From contig NZ_JEMG01000001.1 in the NCBI RefSeq assembly GCF_000600295.1, positions 3,601,800 to 3,665,799 on the forward strand: a DNA stretch of 64,000 nucleotides, read 5' to 3'. The notes below the pieces were generated by a model. That model saw nothing but the letters and a program-made list of their open reading frames with translations. It was not told where the DNA came from and did not search any database. A program made the translations under genes and the position numbers. Positions 1-8,679 of this stretch are shown here, piece after piece. This stretch comes from Hylemonella gracilis str. Niagara R (lineage in GTDB: Bacteria; Pseudomonadota; Gammaproteobacteria; Burkholderiales; Burkholderiaceae_C). How positions within the stretch are numbered: the first letter of the stretch is position 1; each line of letters starts with the position of its first letter.

Positions 1-130
1 CACGGTTGATGAGCTGCACGGCGGCAGCTGGCGTGAGCGCGCCGGCCCCACTCAAGGCGGGTCGCAGCAGCAGCAGGCCGGAAACGAGGGCCACAAGAAT
101 CAGGGCCCAGTTTTGAAGAATGAAGTCCAC
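1..130 (-). CDS. Rhodanese-like membrane-anchored protein (N-terminal part only)
   Basis: Only the first ~43 codons lie in the window; the gene runs off the left edge. It starts with GTG at 130, with AAGGA five bases upstream on the minus strand. The peptide begins MDFILQNWALILVALVSG, a single membrane anchor, and goes on to AAVQLINR, the usual entry to a rhodanese domain. In Burkholderiales a rhodanese gene of this kind sits divergently beside gpmA and upstream of grxC and secB. The rhodanese assignment is inferred from that context plus the N-terminus; the catalytic cysteine loop is outside the window. Confidence 0.7.
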   Translation of the reverse strand, partial: MDFILQNWALILVALVSGLLLLRPALSGAGALTPAAAVQLINR

Positions 131-221
131 GGAAGTCCTTGCACCGGTTCTATAAAAAAGGGATTTTAAAATGGAGGGCTGCACTGCGCAAAAACGTCCT
201 CCTTACCCATACTCAAGCCAC

Positions 222-962
222 ATGTACAAACTCGTGCTCATCCGCCACGGTGAATCGACCTGGAACCTGGAAAACCGCTTCACCGGCTGGACGGATGTGG
301 ACCTCACCCCCACCGGCGTGGCTCAGGCCATGGCCGCAGGTCAGTTGTTGAAGGCCGAGGGTTATGACTTCGACCTGGCCTACACCAGCGTCCTCAAGCG
401 CGCCATCCACACCCTCTGGCATGTGCTGGACGGTTTGGATCGCACCTGGCTGCCCGTGGTCAAGGATTGGCGCCTGAACGAGCGCCACTATGGCGCATTG
501 CAGGGGCTGAACAAGGCCGACATGGCCCGGCAATACGGCGAGCAGCAGGTCCTGGTCTGGCGCCGCAGCTACGACACGCCACCGCCCGCGCTGGAGGCCA
601 CCGATCCGCGCAGCGAACGCGGCGATCGACGCTATGCCGAATTGGCGCAGGGCGATATCCCTCTGACCGAATGCCTGAAGGACACGGTGGCAAGGGTGAT
701 CCCATTCTGGAACGAGAGCATGGCCCCTGCCATCCAGGCGGGCAAACGCTTGGTCGTTGCGGCGCACGGCAACTCCATCCGAGCCCTGCTCAAGCACCTG
801 GACGGGATTTCGGACGCAGACATCGTGGGCCTGAACATCCCCAATGGGATCCCCTTGGTCTATGAGCTGGACGCAGACCTGAAGCCCATCCGCCACTATT
901 ACCTGGGCGACGCACAAGCGGCCGCCACGGCAGCAGCTGCGGTGGCGCGACAGGGCACCTGA
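222..962 (+). CDS. gpmA: 2,3-bisphosphoglycerate-dependent phosphoglycerate mutase
   Basis: Interconverts 3- and 2-phosphoglycerate in cytosolic glycolysis/gluconeogenesis. The 246-aa protein opens with the histidine phosphatase signature LIRHGES (His9 is the phospho-acceptor) and carries [14 protein letters not shown] near residue 85 and the second catalytic histidine in [11 protein letters not shown] near residue 184, all hallmarks of the dPGM family, whose usual length is ~247. The start at 222 ([10 protein letters not shown]) was chosen because the family begins there; an in-frame ATG at 171 would add 17 unsupported residues. No strong Shine-Dalgarno is visible. It is divergent from the rhodanese gene. 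The last ~20 residues are alanine-rich and probably dispensable. Confidence 0.96.
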   Translation: MYKLVLIRHGESTWNLENRFTGWTDVDLTPTGVAQAMAAGQLLKAEGYDFDLAYTSVLKRAIHTLWHVLDGLDRTWLPVVKDWRLNERHYGALQGLNKADMARQYGEQQVLVWRRSYDTPPPALEATDPRSERGDRRYAELAQGDIPLTECLKDTVARVIPFWNESMAPAIQAGKRLVVAAHGNSIRALLKHLDGISDADIVGLNIPNGIPLVYELDADLKPIRHYYLGDAQAAATAAAAVARQGT

Positions 963-1136
963 ATACGCAGGACAGGCCACTTCAGGTTCAGGCCGTTACC
1001 AAGTCCATGCCCCTGGCAGGCCCCAAGAAAGGCGCGACCGTGTATATTGGCTACGGATTCCGCCCGCTAGGCGCGGGCGGGAAAAACCATACTTAGGCCT
1101 CTTCATTCGAGCCTCCTACTTCCTCGGGCAAATACC

Positions 1137-2579
1137 ATGGGGCAAAAACTGAAAATCGCAGGCTGGGTTTCACTGGGCGTGCTCGCGGGCGCGCTCACCA
1201 CGGTGTCGCTGCAAACCGTGGCACGCAACGCGGCCGCGCCGCTGCCGCTGGAAGAGCTGCAGCAGTTGGCTGCCGTCTTCAGCCTGATCAAGAGCGACTA
1301 CGTCGAACCCGTAGACGAGAAAAAACTCATCACAGACGCGATTTCGGGCATGGTATCCAGCCTGGACCCGCATTCCCAGTACTTCGACAAGAAGAGCTAC
1401 AAGGAATTCCGCGAAGGCACCTCCGGACGATTCGTGGGCGTGGGCATCGAGATCACTCAGGAAGACGGACTGGTCAAGATCGTTTCCCCGATCGAGGGCT
1501 CGCCGGCCGATCGCGCCGGGCTCAAGACCAATGACCTGATCACCCGCATCGACGACACCGCCGTGAAGGGCCTGACGCTGAACGAAGCCGTCAAGCGCAT
1601 GCGCGGCGAACCAAATACCAAGGTCATCCTGACCATCTTCCGCAAGGATGAAAACCGGTCCTTCCCAGTGACCATCGTGCGCGAGGAGATCAAAACCCAG
1701 TCCGTCAAGGGCAAGGTGATCGAGCCGGGTTACGCCTGGGTGCGCCTGTCGCAGTTCCAAGAACGCACGGTTGAAGATTTCGTCCGCAAGATCGGCGACA
1801 TCTACAAGCAGGAGCCCAACCTCAAGGGCCTGGTGCTGGACCTGCGCAACGACCCCGGTGGCTTGCTGGATGCGGCTGTGGCGATTTCCGCGGCCTTCCT
1901 GCCCGAGAACGTGACGGTGGTTTCCACCGATGGCCAGTTGGCGGAAAGCAAGTACACCTTCAAGGCGACACCCGAGCACTACCTGCGCCGCAGCGGGCCC
2001 GACCCGCTCAAGCGCCTGCCCGCCGCCCTGAAAAAAGTACCCTTGGTGGTGCTGGTCAACGAAGGTTCCGCGTCCGCCAGCGAGATCGTCGCCGGTGCCC
2101 TGCAGGATCACAAGCGCGCCACGTTGATGGGTAGCCAGACCTTCGGCAAGGGATCGGTCCAGACCGTGCGGCCGTTGGGGCCAGACACGGGCCTGAAGAT
2201 CACCACCGCGCGTTATTTCACGCCCGCGGGCCGCTCCATCCAAGCCAAGGGCATCCTGCCCGACGTGCTGGTGGATGAAACCCCCGAGGGTGATCTGTTC
2301 GCCGCCCTGCGCACCCGCGAGGCGGACCTGGACAAGCACCTGTCCAATGGCGACAGCAAGGAAGAGAAACGCCTGTCGGATGAGCGCGCCAAGGCACGCG
2401 ATGCCGCGCTCAAGCGCCTGGAGGAAGAAGCCAAGAAGCCGCCGGCCGAGCGCAAGCTGCCTGAGTACGGCAGCGCGGACGACTTCCAGCTCATGCAGGC
2501 GCTGAACCAGCTCAAGGGCCGGCCGGTGATGGTCAGCAAGACCTTGACCGAACGCAAGGACGCGCCGAAAGAAAACTAA
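1137..2579 (+). CDS. ctpA: S41 family C-terminal processing protease (CtpA/Prc-like)
   Basis: A 480-aa periplasmic or membrane-tethered serine protease that recognises C-termini of its substrates. An N-terminal hydrophobic segment (residues ~7-25) acts as signal/anchor. A PDZ domain follows (GRFVGVGIEI through GEPNTKVILTI, roughly residues 95-170). The S41 catalytic core has the nucleophile region GSASASEIVAGALQDH (Ser near 313) and the general-base lysine in QTFGKGSVQ (near 338), i.e. a Ser-Lys dyad. The C-terminal ~90 residues are charged and helical. In many betaproteobacteria it follows gpmA, as here, and precedes a ThiF/MoeB gene 15 bp downstream, suggesting co-transcription. Confidence 0.94.
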   Translation: MGQKLKIAGWVSLGVLAGALTTVSLQTVARNAAAPLPLEELQQLAAVFSLIKSDYVEPVDEKKLITDAISGMVSSLDPHSQYFDKKSYKEFREGTSGRFVGVGIEITQEDGLVKIVSPIEGSPADRAGLKTNDLITRIDDTAVKGLTLNEAVKRMRGEPNTKVILTIFRKDENRSFPVTIVREEIKTQSVKGKVIEPGYAWVRLSQFQERTVEDFVRKIGDIYKQEPNLKGLVLDLRNDPGGLLDAAVAISAAFLPENVTVVSTDGQLAESKYTFKATPEHYLRRSGPDPLKRLPAALKKVPLVVLVNEGSASASEIVAGALQDHKRATLMGSQTFGKGSVQTVRPLGPDTGLKITTARYFTPAGRSIQAKGILPDVLVDETPEGDLFAALRTREADLDKHLSNGDSKEEKRLSDERAKARDAALKRLEEEAKKPPAERKLPEYGSADDFQLMQALNQLKGRPVMVSKTLTERKDAPKEN

Positions 2580-2594
2580 GTCGGCGCCCAGTCC

Positions 2595-3392
2595 ATGACC
2601 GATGAGGAGTTGCTGCGTTATTCGCGGCACATACTGCTGGATGAAATCGGTGTCGAGGGCCAGCAGCGCATCCTGGACGGCAGGGTCCTGCTGATCGGCG
2701 CGGGCGGGCTGGGTTCACCCGCCGCGCTGTATCTGGCTGCGGCAGGCGTCGGTGCCGGCGCCGGCGCCGGACTGATCACCCTGGTGGATCCCGACACGGT
2801 GGATCTGACCAATCTGCAACGTCAGATCGCCCACAGCACGGCGCGCGTGGGCATGCCCAAGGTGGCTTCCGCCGTCAGCGCCATGGAGGCCCTCAACCCG
2901 GGCGTGCGCCTGCGGCCCCTGGCCCAGCGCGCCGACGCCGATCTGCTGGCTACCCTGGTCGCCGAGGCCGACGTGGTGCTCGACTGCAGCGACAACTACG
3001 CCACCCGGCAGGCGGTGAATGCCGCCTGCGTCCACGCGAAAAAACCCCTGGTTTCCGGCGCGGTGATCCGCTTCGATGGGCAGATCGCCGTTTATGACCC
3101 CCGACGGGCAGATTCCCCCTGCTACGCCTGCCTGTTCGATCCGCGTGAAGCATTCGAAGAAGTCCTGTGCTCCACCATGGGCGTGTTCGCCCCCCTGGTC
3201 GGCATCATCGGCGCCACGCAGGCTGCGGAGGCCCTGCGGCTGCTCATGATGGGTCCATCGGGCGCCCTCGCCCAACCGGCAGCGCCCTTGACCGGTCGGC
3301 TGCTGATGCTGGATGGCCTGCGCATGCGCTGGAGCGAGGTGCAGGTGCCGCGCAATCCGTCTTGTCCAATCTGTGGTCACGCACATGCGTGA
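2595..3392 (+). CDS. moeB: MoeB/ThiF-type ubiquitin-like protein adenylyltransferase
   Basis: E1-like enzyme that adenylates the C-terminal glycine of a sulfur carrier (MoaD or ThiS) for molybdopterin or thiamine synthesis. The 265-aa protein has the nucleotide-binding loop IGAGGLGSPAALYLA, the TNLQRQI segment with the conserved arginine, DCSDNYATR, and the zinc cysteine pairs CYAC (near 176) and CPIC (near 258). It lies 15 bp downstream of the protease gene and probably shares its transcript. Oddity: the family's short AAAGVG-to-LITL connection contains an extra AGAGAG produced by a GGYGCC hexanucleotide repeat. MoeB and ThiF cannot be separated by sequence alone; MoeB is the conventional name. 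Confidence 0.88.
   Translation: MTDEELLRYSRHILLDEIGVEGQQRILDGRVLLIGAGGLGSPAALYLAAAGVGAGAGAGLITLVDPDTVDLTNLQRQIAHSTARVGMPKVASAVSAMEALNPGVRLRPLAQRADADLLATLVAEADVVLDCSDNYATRQAVNAACVHAKKPLVSGAVIRFDGQIAVYDPRRADSPCYACLFDPREAFEEVLCSTMGVFAPLVGIIGATQAAEALRLLMMGPSGALAQPAAPLTGRLLMLDGLRMRWSEVQVPRNPSCPICGHAHA
2751..2770 (+). repeat. In-frame hexanucleotide repeat (GGYGCC)3
   Basis: Three tandem copies of GGTGCC/GGCGCC encode GAGAGA inside moeB, next to the Rossmann nucleotide-binding loop. Because the unit is 6 bp, copy-number change would keep the reading frame. Confidence 0.75.
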
Positions 3393-3623
3393 TCAACTCC
3401 GCGACAGAGCTGACACAAGCGTCTGGCCGCCGCCGAAAAACGGTCACTGAACGCCTGATTTGCAGGCTTTCCTCCACGGTATTCCCCGCCCCGGCGTCGC
3501 CGTGAGGCCGATAGACTTTACCGTTCCTTACAGTCCCCCAACCCTGTCCTTCCATTGCCGGTGTCCACATTTCGAGCGCCTGCGGCGCCCCCCGCTCCAT
3601 CATCCAAGCCGTCGTCGCGGCCC

Positions 3624-4481
3624 ATGCCCCCCCAGGGACAGGGGCCTGGCAAGGTGTTGGCTGTCACCAGCGGCAAAGGTGGCGTGGGCAAGACCTTTGT
3701 TTCGGCCAATCTGGCGGCCGCGCTTGCGCGGCGCGGGCTGCGCGTGCTGGTGCTGGACGCCGACCTGGGCCTGGCCAACCTCGATGTAGTGCTCAACCTC
3801 TACGCCCGCACCACCCTGCACGACGTGCTGACCGGCAAGGCCAAGCTGGAGCAGGCCATCGTCCCCGCACCAGGCGGTTTTTCGGTCTTGATGGGGGGCT
3901 CGGGCATGGCCGAGTACGCCCGCCTCACGCCCGACATGCGCGAGAAGTTCACGCAGGTGTTGCGTTCCCTCACACCCCGGTACGACGTGGTGCTGCTGGA
4001 CACGGGTGCGGGCATCTCCGACGCCGTGCTGTTCGCGATCTCGCTCGCATCCGAGGTGCTGCTGGTCGCCACGCCCGAGCCGACCTCCCTGACCGACGCT
4101 TACGCCACCATCAAGGTGCTGGTCAGCCAGCAAAGGCGCCCCCGCATCCACATGATCGTCAATCAGGCCAGCCGGCCTGGTGATGGGCGTGCCATCACCC
4201 TGCAACTGCAGCAGGTCGTGGAGCGTTTCGTGGTGCCTGAGGGGACGGAAGGTGTTGAACGCCCCGCCCATGCGGGTGAAACCGGGCGACTGATCCATCT
4301 GGGCGATATCCCCAGCGACCCGGCCGTGCGCCAGGCGGTGATGCGTCGCCAACTGCTGATGCAGGCTATGCCGGGTGCGCCGGCCGCACTGGCCATGGTT
4401 CAGGTGGCCAGCAAGCTGCAGGACACGGCCCTGCGCCCGGGGGACGGCCCCAGCGCCCCTGCCGCCCGCCCGCAGGTTTGA
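3624..4481 (+). CDS. MinD/ParA-family ATPase, FlhG-like orphan
   Basis: A 285-aa deviant-Walker-A ATPase: KGGVGKTFVSANLAAAL near the N-terminus, then LDADLGLANLDVVL (Walker A'-like) and VLLDTGAGISDAVLFA (Walker B), the arrangement of FlhG/FleN and MinD. No C-terminal amphipathic membrane-targeting helix is evident; the tail is Pro/Ala-rich. No flagellar, min or parB gene is nearby; the neighbours are moeB upstream and a convergent lipoprotein gene. ATG 3624 was chosen. The frame stays open upstream to a TTG at 3555, which would add a Pro/Ser-rich 23-residue leader, and no Shine-Dalgarno favours either start. The cargo it positions is unknown. Confidence 0.8.
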   Translation: MPPQGQGPGKVLAVTSGKGGVGKTFVSANLAAALARRGLRVLVLDADLGLANLDVVLNLYARTTLHDVLTGKAKLEQAIVPAPGGFSVLMGGSGMAEYARLTPDMREKFTQVLRSLTPRYDVVLLDTGAGISDAVLFAISLASEVLLVATPEPTSLTDAYATIKVLVSQQRRPRIHMIVNQASRPGDGRAITLQLQQVVERFVVPEGTEGVERPAHAGETGRLIHLGDIPSDPAVRQAVMRRQLLMQAMPGAPAALAMVQVASKLQDTALRPGDGPSAPAARPQV

Positions 4482-4570
4482 GGCGGGTTGCGGCTCGCAA
4501 CGAGCTTCCGCTTCCCCAACGCCTGACGCGCCCTACGGGGCCCCTGCACATCGAGTTGGCGCCGGCACGC

Positions 4571-5752
4571 TCACCACGGCACCTCGTCGACGCCATCCTC
4601 ATCAACTTCCAGGATGCCCGCCATGGCGGCATTCATGGCTTTGACATGCCCCCCCGATGCAAACCAGCGGTACACAGCGGGACGTGCCCGCGACAACGCC
4701 TGAGGATCGGCATGGAACAGGGCAAAGGATTCAGCGAACGATTCCTGAGCGGATTCACGACCGTAGTCGGTCGGCGGCGGTTGACCGGCCAGCGCGCGCA
4801 GATAGGCCGTGATCACCGGACCGGGGCTCCTCAGCCGCTCGGCCTCGGCAATCAATTCGTCGTAGCGACGCACCAGATCCTCATGCCGCCGGATCAGCGC
4901 GTGGTAGCGCGCCGGCTGATCGCGCAAGCGCCAGGCATCGCTGCGGTGCTTCTCAGCGGCGACACGGTGACTCTCGGCGGCGCACAGCGCGCGCCGTGCG
5001 GGCGCCCGCTCCACGACGTGGCCAATTTCGTGCAGCAAGGGAAAGAGCACCGCGTCACGCGGCGCGATGACATCCCCCACGAAGAGATAGCGGTTGAACC
5101 CCGCGCCCGCCGGATACAGGGTGATCCGCGCCAGGCAGCCGTCCAGTTCATAACGCGCGGCTTTGTCCCGCCCCAGATCACGCTGGCTGCGCTCGAAACG
5201 CACCGTCCGCAGGACCGCCAACTCCCCGGGCTGCAGCAACGCGAGTGACTCGGTCAGCGCCTGGCGCTCAGCCTCGCTCCATTCACCCTGGAAGCTGCGC
5301 TGCAGTCCGAAACGTTCGCGGATCTTGGCCTCGGTAAGCACTGCCTCGCGAGGCGCGTCACCGCGCGACGAGAGGATGCGCAGGCTGTCGTTCCCGCCGA
5401 TGAGCACGGAAATCGGCGATGGCCCTTTGCCGGCGACATGAATGCGCATGTCGTACTCACCACCGGTGCGCCCCAGCAGCAGCGCGGCCCACAAGGCGCC
5501 CAACTCTGCCGTCGGCAGCTGCGGCAAGGTCGCCGCGTTCAAGACCGTCTCCTTGCCGTCCACATCCACCCAGACCGCGCGGCGCCCATCGAGGCGGCGC
5601 AGGATTTCCTCTGGCAGGGCGCGCACCTGTCTTTCCGGCAAGGGATCGTGCCGCAGTTCTGTCCGGTCGTAAAAGAGCTGTGGCGTGCCACAGCCGCCGA
5701 GCAGCAAGGCAACGGCCAGGAGCGGAACAACGGCCTGGACTGGGAATCTCAA
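4571..5752 (-). CDS. Putative lipoprotein with an ATLF-like zinc metallopeptidase domain
   Basis: No close named family was recognised. The N-terminus (VVPLLAVALLLGGC) is a lipoprotein signal with Cys21 as lipidation site, so it should be membrane-anchored and outside the cytoplasm. A zincin motif HEIGHVVE occupies residues 241-248 (ligands H241, H245; base E242). About 95 residues later comes ESFAESFALF, whose E341 is the likely third zinc ligand, followed by DPQALSRARPAVYRWF. HExxH plus a distant AE(S/A)F and a final P-x-x-Y-x-x-F resembles anthrax-lethal-factor-like/Pro-Pro endopeptidase folds. The start appears to be TTG at 5752, 22 bp after folE. Substrate unknown; the peptidase role is inferred from motifs only. 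Confidence 0.72.
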   Translation of the reverse strand: MRFPVQAVVPLLAVALLLGGCGTPQLFYDRTELRHDPLPERQVRALPEEILRRLDGRRAVWVDVDGKETVLNAATLPQLPTAELGALWAALLLGRTGGEYDMRIHVAGKGPSPISVLIGGNDSLRILSSRGDAPREAVLTEAKIRERFGLQRSFQGEWSEAERQALTESLALLQPGELAVLRTVRFERSQRDLGRDKAARYELDGCLARITLYPAGAGFNRYLFVGDVIAPRDAVLFPLLHEIGHVVERAPARRALCAAESHRVAAEKHRSDAWRLRDQPARYHALIRRHEDLVRRYDELIAEAERLRSPGPVITAYLRALAGQPPPTDYGRESAQESFAESFALFHADPQALSRARPAVYRWFASGGHVKAMNAAMAGILEVDEDGVDEVPW

Positions 5753-5774
5753 GCACAGCCCCAGGTCGAGCCGC

Positions 5775-6506
5775 CTATTGATGGCGCGGAATCAGGGACA
5801 AAAATTCCTGTCGCAGCACCGCGTCCTTGAGGAACACGCCGCGCATCACGGAATTGAGCATCTTGCTGTCCATGTCGCGCACGCCGCGCCAGGACATGCA
5901 GTAGTGCGTGGCCTCCATCACCAGGGCCAGGCCATCGGGCCGGGTCTTTTGCATGATCAGGTCGGCGAGCTGCACCACGGCCTCTTCCTGGATCTGCGGA
6001 CGGCTCATCACCCACTCCGCCAGGCGCGCGTACTTCGACAGACCAATCACGTTGGTGGACTGGTTGGGCATGACGCCGATCCAGAGCCGACCGATGACCG
6101 GCACGAAATGGTGACTGCAGGCGCTGCGCACGGTGATGGGGCCAACGATCATCAACTCGTTCAGATGCTCGGCATTCGGAAACTCCGTGATGCGCGGCGC
6201 AGGCAGGTAACGCCCCTTGAACACTTCGTTCAGGTACATCTTGGCGACACGCCGCGCGGTGCTTTCCGTGTTGTGGTCGTTGGCGGTGTCGATCACCAGG
6301 CTGTCGAGCACCCCTTGCATCTTGCTTTCCACCTCATCCAGCAAGGCCTCCAACTCGCCAGGACGGATGAACTCGGCGATGTTGTCGTTGGCGTGAAAGC
6401 GCTGCTTGGCGGCCTTCACACGCTCGCGGATCTTGACGGAAACCGGCACGCCTTCGTCGGCGGCTGCGAGGGTGGACAAGGCGGCGGGAATGAGGGAGGA
6501 AGTCAT
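5775..6506 (-). CDS. folE: GTP cyclohydrolase I
   Basis: Converts GTP to 7,8-dihydroneopterin triphosphate, the first step of folate/pterin synthesis. The 243-aa protein contains the zinc and catalytic region CSHHFVPVIGRLWIGVMPN, the substrate-binding segment KYARLAEWVMSRPQIQEE, and SWRGVRDMDSKMLNSVMRG close to the C-terminus, all diagnostic of FolE type IA. Its product is the substrate of the NudB-like pyrophosphatase encoded at 8680-9186 in the same direction, so two consecutive folate steps lie in one gene string. It starts at ATG 6506, 20 bp downstream of clsB. Confidence 0.96.
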   Translation of the reverse strand: MTSSLIPAALSTLAAADEGVPVSVKIRERVKAAKQRFHANDNIAEFIRPGELEALLDEVESKMQGVLDSLVIDTANDHNTESTARRVAKMYLNEVFKGRYLPAPRITEFPNAEHLNELMIVGPITVRSACSHHFVPVIGRLWIGVMPNQSTNVIGLSKYARLAEWVMSRPQIQEEAVVQLADLIMQKTRPDGLALVMEATHYCMSWRGVRDMDSKMLNSVMRGVFLKDAVLRQEFLSLIPRHQ

Positions 6507-6526
6507 GGAACGATCCTACCAGGGGC

Positions 6527-7873
6527 CTAATACCTCTGCCCGAGCACGAACAAAGCCAGCCGGACCGCCCCCAGGGCCAGCCGGTCGAGGAAACGCTGGC
6601 GCCAGGGACGGCGCGCAAAATCGGCGGCGACCACGCGCCCCCCGCTGCGCATGGCCTCCAGCAGGCGCTCGCGCAGGTCGGCGGCGAAAAGGGCGTCTTC
6701 GACCACCACATTGGCTTCGCGCGCGAGCAGGAGGCTCAGCGGGTCCAGGTTGGACGAGCCCACGGTGGCCCAGGGTTTCGCGCCAGGGGCCCGACTCACG
6801 GCGTCGATCACCGCCACCTTGGCATGCAGGAAACTGGCGGAGTATTCGTGGATCTCCACACCCGCCGCCAGCAGCGTGCCATAGACGGTGCGTACCGCGT
6901 GGTACTGCATGAAGTATTCGTAACGCCCTTGCAGCAGTAGGCGAACCTGTACCCCGCGTCGGACCGCCTCGATCAAGGCTTGGCGCAACTTGCGACCAGG
7001 AAGAAAGTAGGCGTTGGCAATGATGATTTCCTCGCGCGCCGCCGCGATGGCCCGGCGGTAGGCACGTTCGATGTGTCTGCGGTGCAGCAGGTTGTCGCGC
7101 AGCAGCAGCGCCGCCCGTGCGGAACCCGTCGCTCGCCCCGCAGCCGCGCCGTCATGGGGATGACCATCAGCCTGCGATGGATTGTGGGCGATATGCCGGC
7201 TGTTGCGCGCGTCGCGCAACCAATCCTGCGGTTGCCAGCGCCGCCAGATCTGCGTCATGGCCTCATGCGCCACGCTCACCAAGGGCCCCTGCACGCACAC
7301 CGCGAAGTCAAAGCGCGGGGCGTGGAGGCGGCCATGGTTGGGGTCGATCTTGTCATCCAGCACATTGATACCGCCGCAGAAGGCGATTTCGCCGTCGATC
7401 ACGCACAGCTTGCGATGCAAGCGTCGCCAGCGGCTCGGACGCAGCAAGGACAACCAGCGCAACCAGGCCCCACCCGGCTTGTACAACCGCCAGCGCACGC
7501 CGGCCTGGCTCAGACGGCGGGCCCAGGCCGGCGGGAGCTGGGGCGTTCCGACCCCATCGGCCAACAGCCAGACGGCCACGCCACGCTCGGCGGCCTGCAC
7601 CAAGGCATCGACGATCTTGAGCGCGGCTTCGTCGTGCCAGAAGATGTAGGTTTCAAGCCGGATTTCATGCCGCGCCCCCGCCATGGCCTGCACCATGGCA
7701 GGGAACAGCTCTGCCCCACCTTGCAGCAGATGCACCTGATGGCCTGGACGCAGGGTCACCATCCGGGCCGCCCGCCGCAGCATGCGACGCAGGACGCGCT
7801 GCGTCGCGCGCCGACGAATGGCCCAATCGCGTATGGGGCGCAGATGCCGCCTGGCCTGCCTCAGTGGCTGCAT
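6527..7873 (-). CDS. clsB: Cardiolipin synthase B-type phospholipase D protein
   Basis: A 448-aa phospholipase-D superfamily enzyme that joins phosphatidyl groups to make cardiolipin. Two HKD motifs are present: HRKLCVIDGEIAFCGGIN in the first half and HAKVAVIDAV followed by TVGSSNLDPLSL in the second. The protein lacks the long N-terminal transmembrane pair of ClsA, which favours the ClsB subtype. ATG 7873 was preferred over the in-frame TTG at 7906, because ATG lies only 7 bp after the stop of the upstream nuclease gene and has a GAGG just before it. ClsB and the EEP nuclease are commonly adjacent in Burkholderiales. Confidence 0.9.
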   Translation of the reverse strand: MQPLRQARRHLRPIRDWAIRRRATQRVLRRMLRRAARMVTLRPGHQVHLLQGGAELFPAMVQAMAGARHEIRLETYIFWHDEAALKIVDALVQAAERGVAVWLLADGVGTPQLPPAWARRLSQAGVRWRLYKPGGAWLRWLSLLRPSRWRRLHRKLCVIDGEIAFCGGINVLDDKIDPNHGRLHAPRFDFAVCVQGPLVSVAHEAMTQIWRRWQPQDWLRDARNSRHIAHNPSQADGHPHDGAAAGRATGSARAALLLRDNLLHRRHIERAYRRAIAAAREEIIIANAYFLPGRKLRQALIEAVRRGVQVRLLLQGRYEYFMQYHAVRTVYGTLLAAGVEIHEYSASFLHAKVAVIDAVSRAPGAKPWATVGSSNLDPLSLLLAREANVVVEDALFAADLRERLLEAMRSGGRVVAADFARRPWRQRFLDRLALGAVRLALFVLGQRY

Positions 7874-7880
7874 GAGAACC

Positions 7881-8675
7881 TCATGGGGACAGGCTGAATT
7901 CGGCAATCAGGGGCAGATGGTCCGACATGCGCCACCAGGCGCGTCCCCGTGGCACCTGCACGCGGCTCGGCGTCAGTCCGCGCACGTAGACATAGTCCAG
8001 TTGCACCAGGGGCAATCGGGCCGGGAAAGTCGGGTGCGTGGCAGGTTCCCAGGTCTGCAGGCCCATGGCCTCGAAATGCCGATGCACCCGTTCGCCCCAG
8101 TCGTTGAAGTCTCCCGCGACGATCAAGGGCGCCTGCGGCGGAATCTCCCGGCGGATGTACCGGTCCAGTTGCGCGGCCTGACGCACGCGACTGGCCCGAA
8201 TCAGCCCCAGATGCACGACCAGCACATGCACATTGTGCCCGTGCACGGACACCAGGCCGTGCAGCAGGCCACGCTGCTCGAAACGATGGTCGGACATGTC
8301 CTCATGCCCCGCGGCCAGCAACGGCCAACGCGACAGCATGGCGTTGCCATGCTCGCCATGGCGGGTATAGGCATTGGTGCGGTAGAGGGCCTCATACCCT
8401 TCGGGGGCCAGGTAGTCGGCCTGGGGCAGCTCGGGCCAACGGCTGAAATGCGCGGCCTCGCGGTGGTTGAGTTTGCGCACTTCCTGCAGACAGACGATGT
8501 CGGCATCGAGCTGTTCAACGGCCAGGCTCAGATTGTGGATCTCCAAGCGGCGGCGTGGTCCCAGACCCAGCACGCCTTTGTGGATGTTGTAGGTGGCCAC
8601 CCGCAAGGTCACGGCTTGGTGGCCAGACGCGGGTTCCTGTAAGCCTGGACGGGGTGCGGGCTGCATGGCCCGCAT
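7881..8675 (-). CDS. Endonuclease/exonuclease/phosphatase family protein
   Basis: An EEP-fold metal-dependent phosphoesterase of ~264 aa. Visible landmarks are RVATYNIHKGVLGLG (metal-binding Asn), ADIVCLQEVRKL (metal-binding Glu), VVAGDFNDWGERVH (catalytic Asp-x-Asn) and MSDHLPLIAEF (final Asp-His pair). It is cytosolic with no signal peptide. Families with this layout act on DNA, RNA or phospholipids; its constant position just upstream of clsB suggests a link to membrane lipids, but that is inference. ATG 8675 begins 4 bp after the nudB stop, with GGAG upstream; ATG 8666 is an alternative. Confidence 0.87.
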   Translation of the reverse strand: MRAMQPAPRPGLQEPASGHQAVTLRVATYNIHKGVLGLGPRRRLEIHNLSLAVEQLDADIVCLQEVRKLNHREAAHFSRWPELPQADYLAPEGYEALYRTNAYTRHGEHGNAMLSRWPLLAAGHEDMSDHRFEQRGLLHGLVSVHGHNVHVLVVHLGLIRASRVRQAAQLDRYIRREIPPQAPLIVAGDFNDWGERVHRHFEAMGLQTWEPATHPTFPARLPLVQLDYVYVRGLTPSRVQVPRGRAWWRMSDHLPLIAEFSLSP

Positions 8676-8679
8676 TTTT

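Noticed and set aside
3555-3623. N-terminal extension of the MinD/FlhG-like protein from TTG 3555
   Set aside because: No Shine-Dalgarno and a low-complexity Pro/Ser stretch; ATG 3624 is adopted, though the extension is not excluded.
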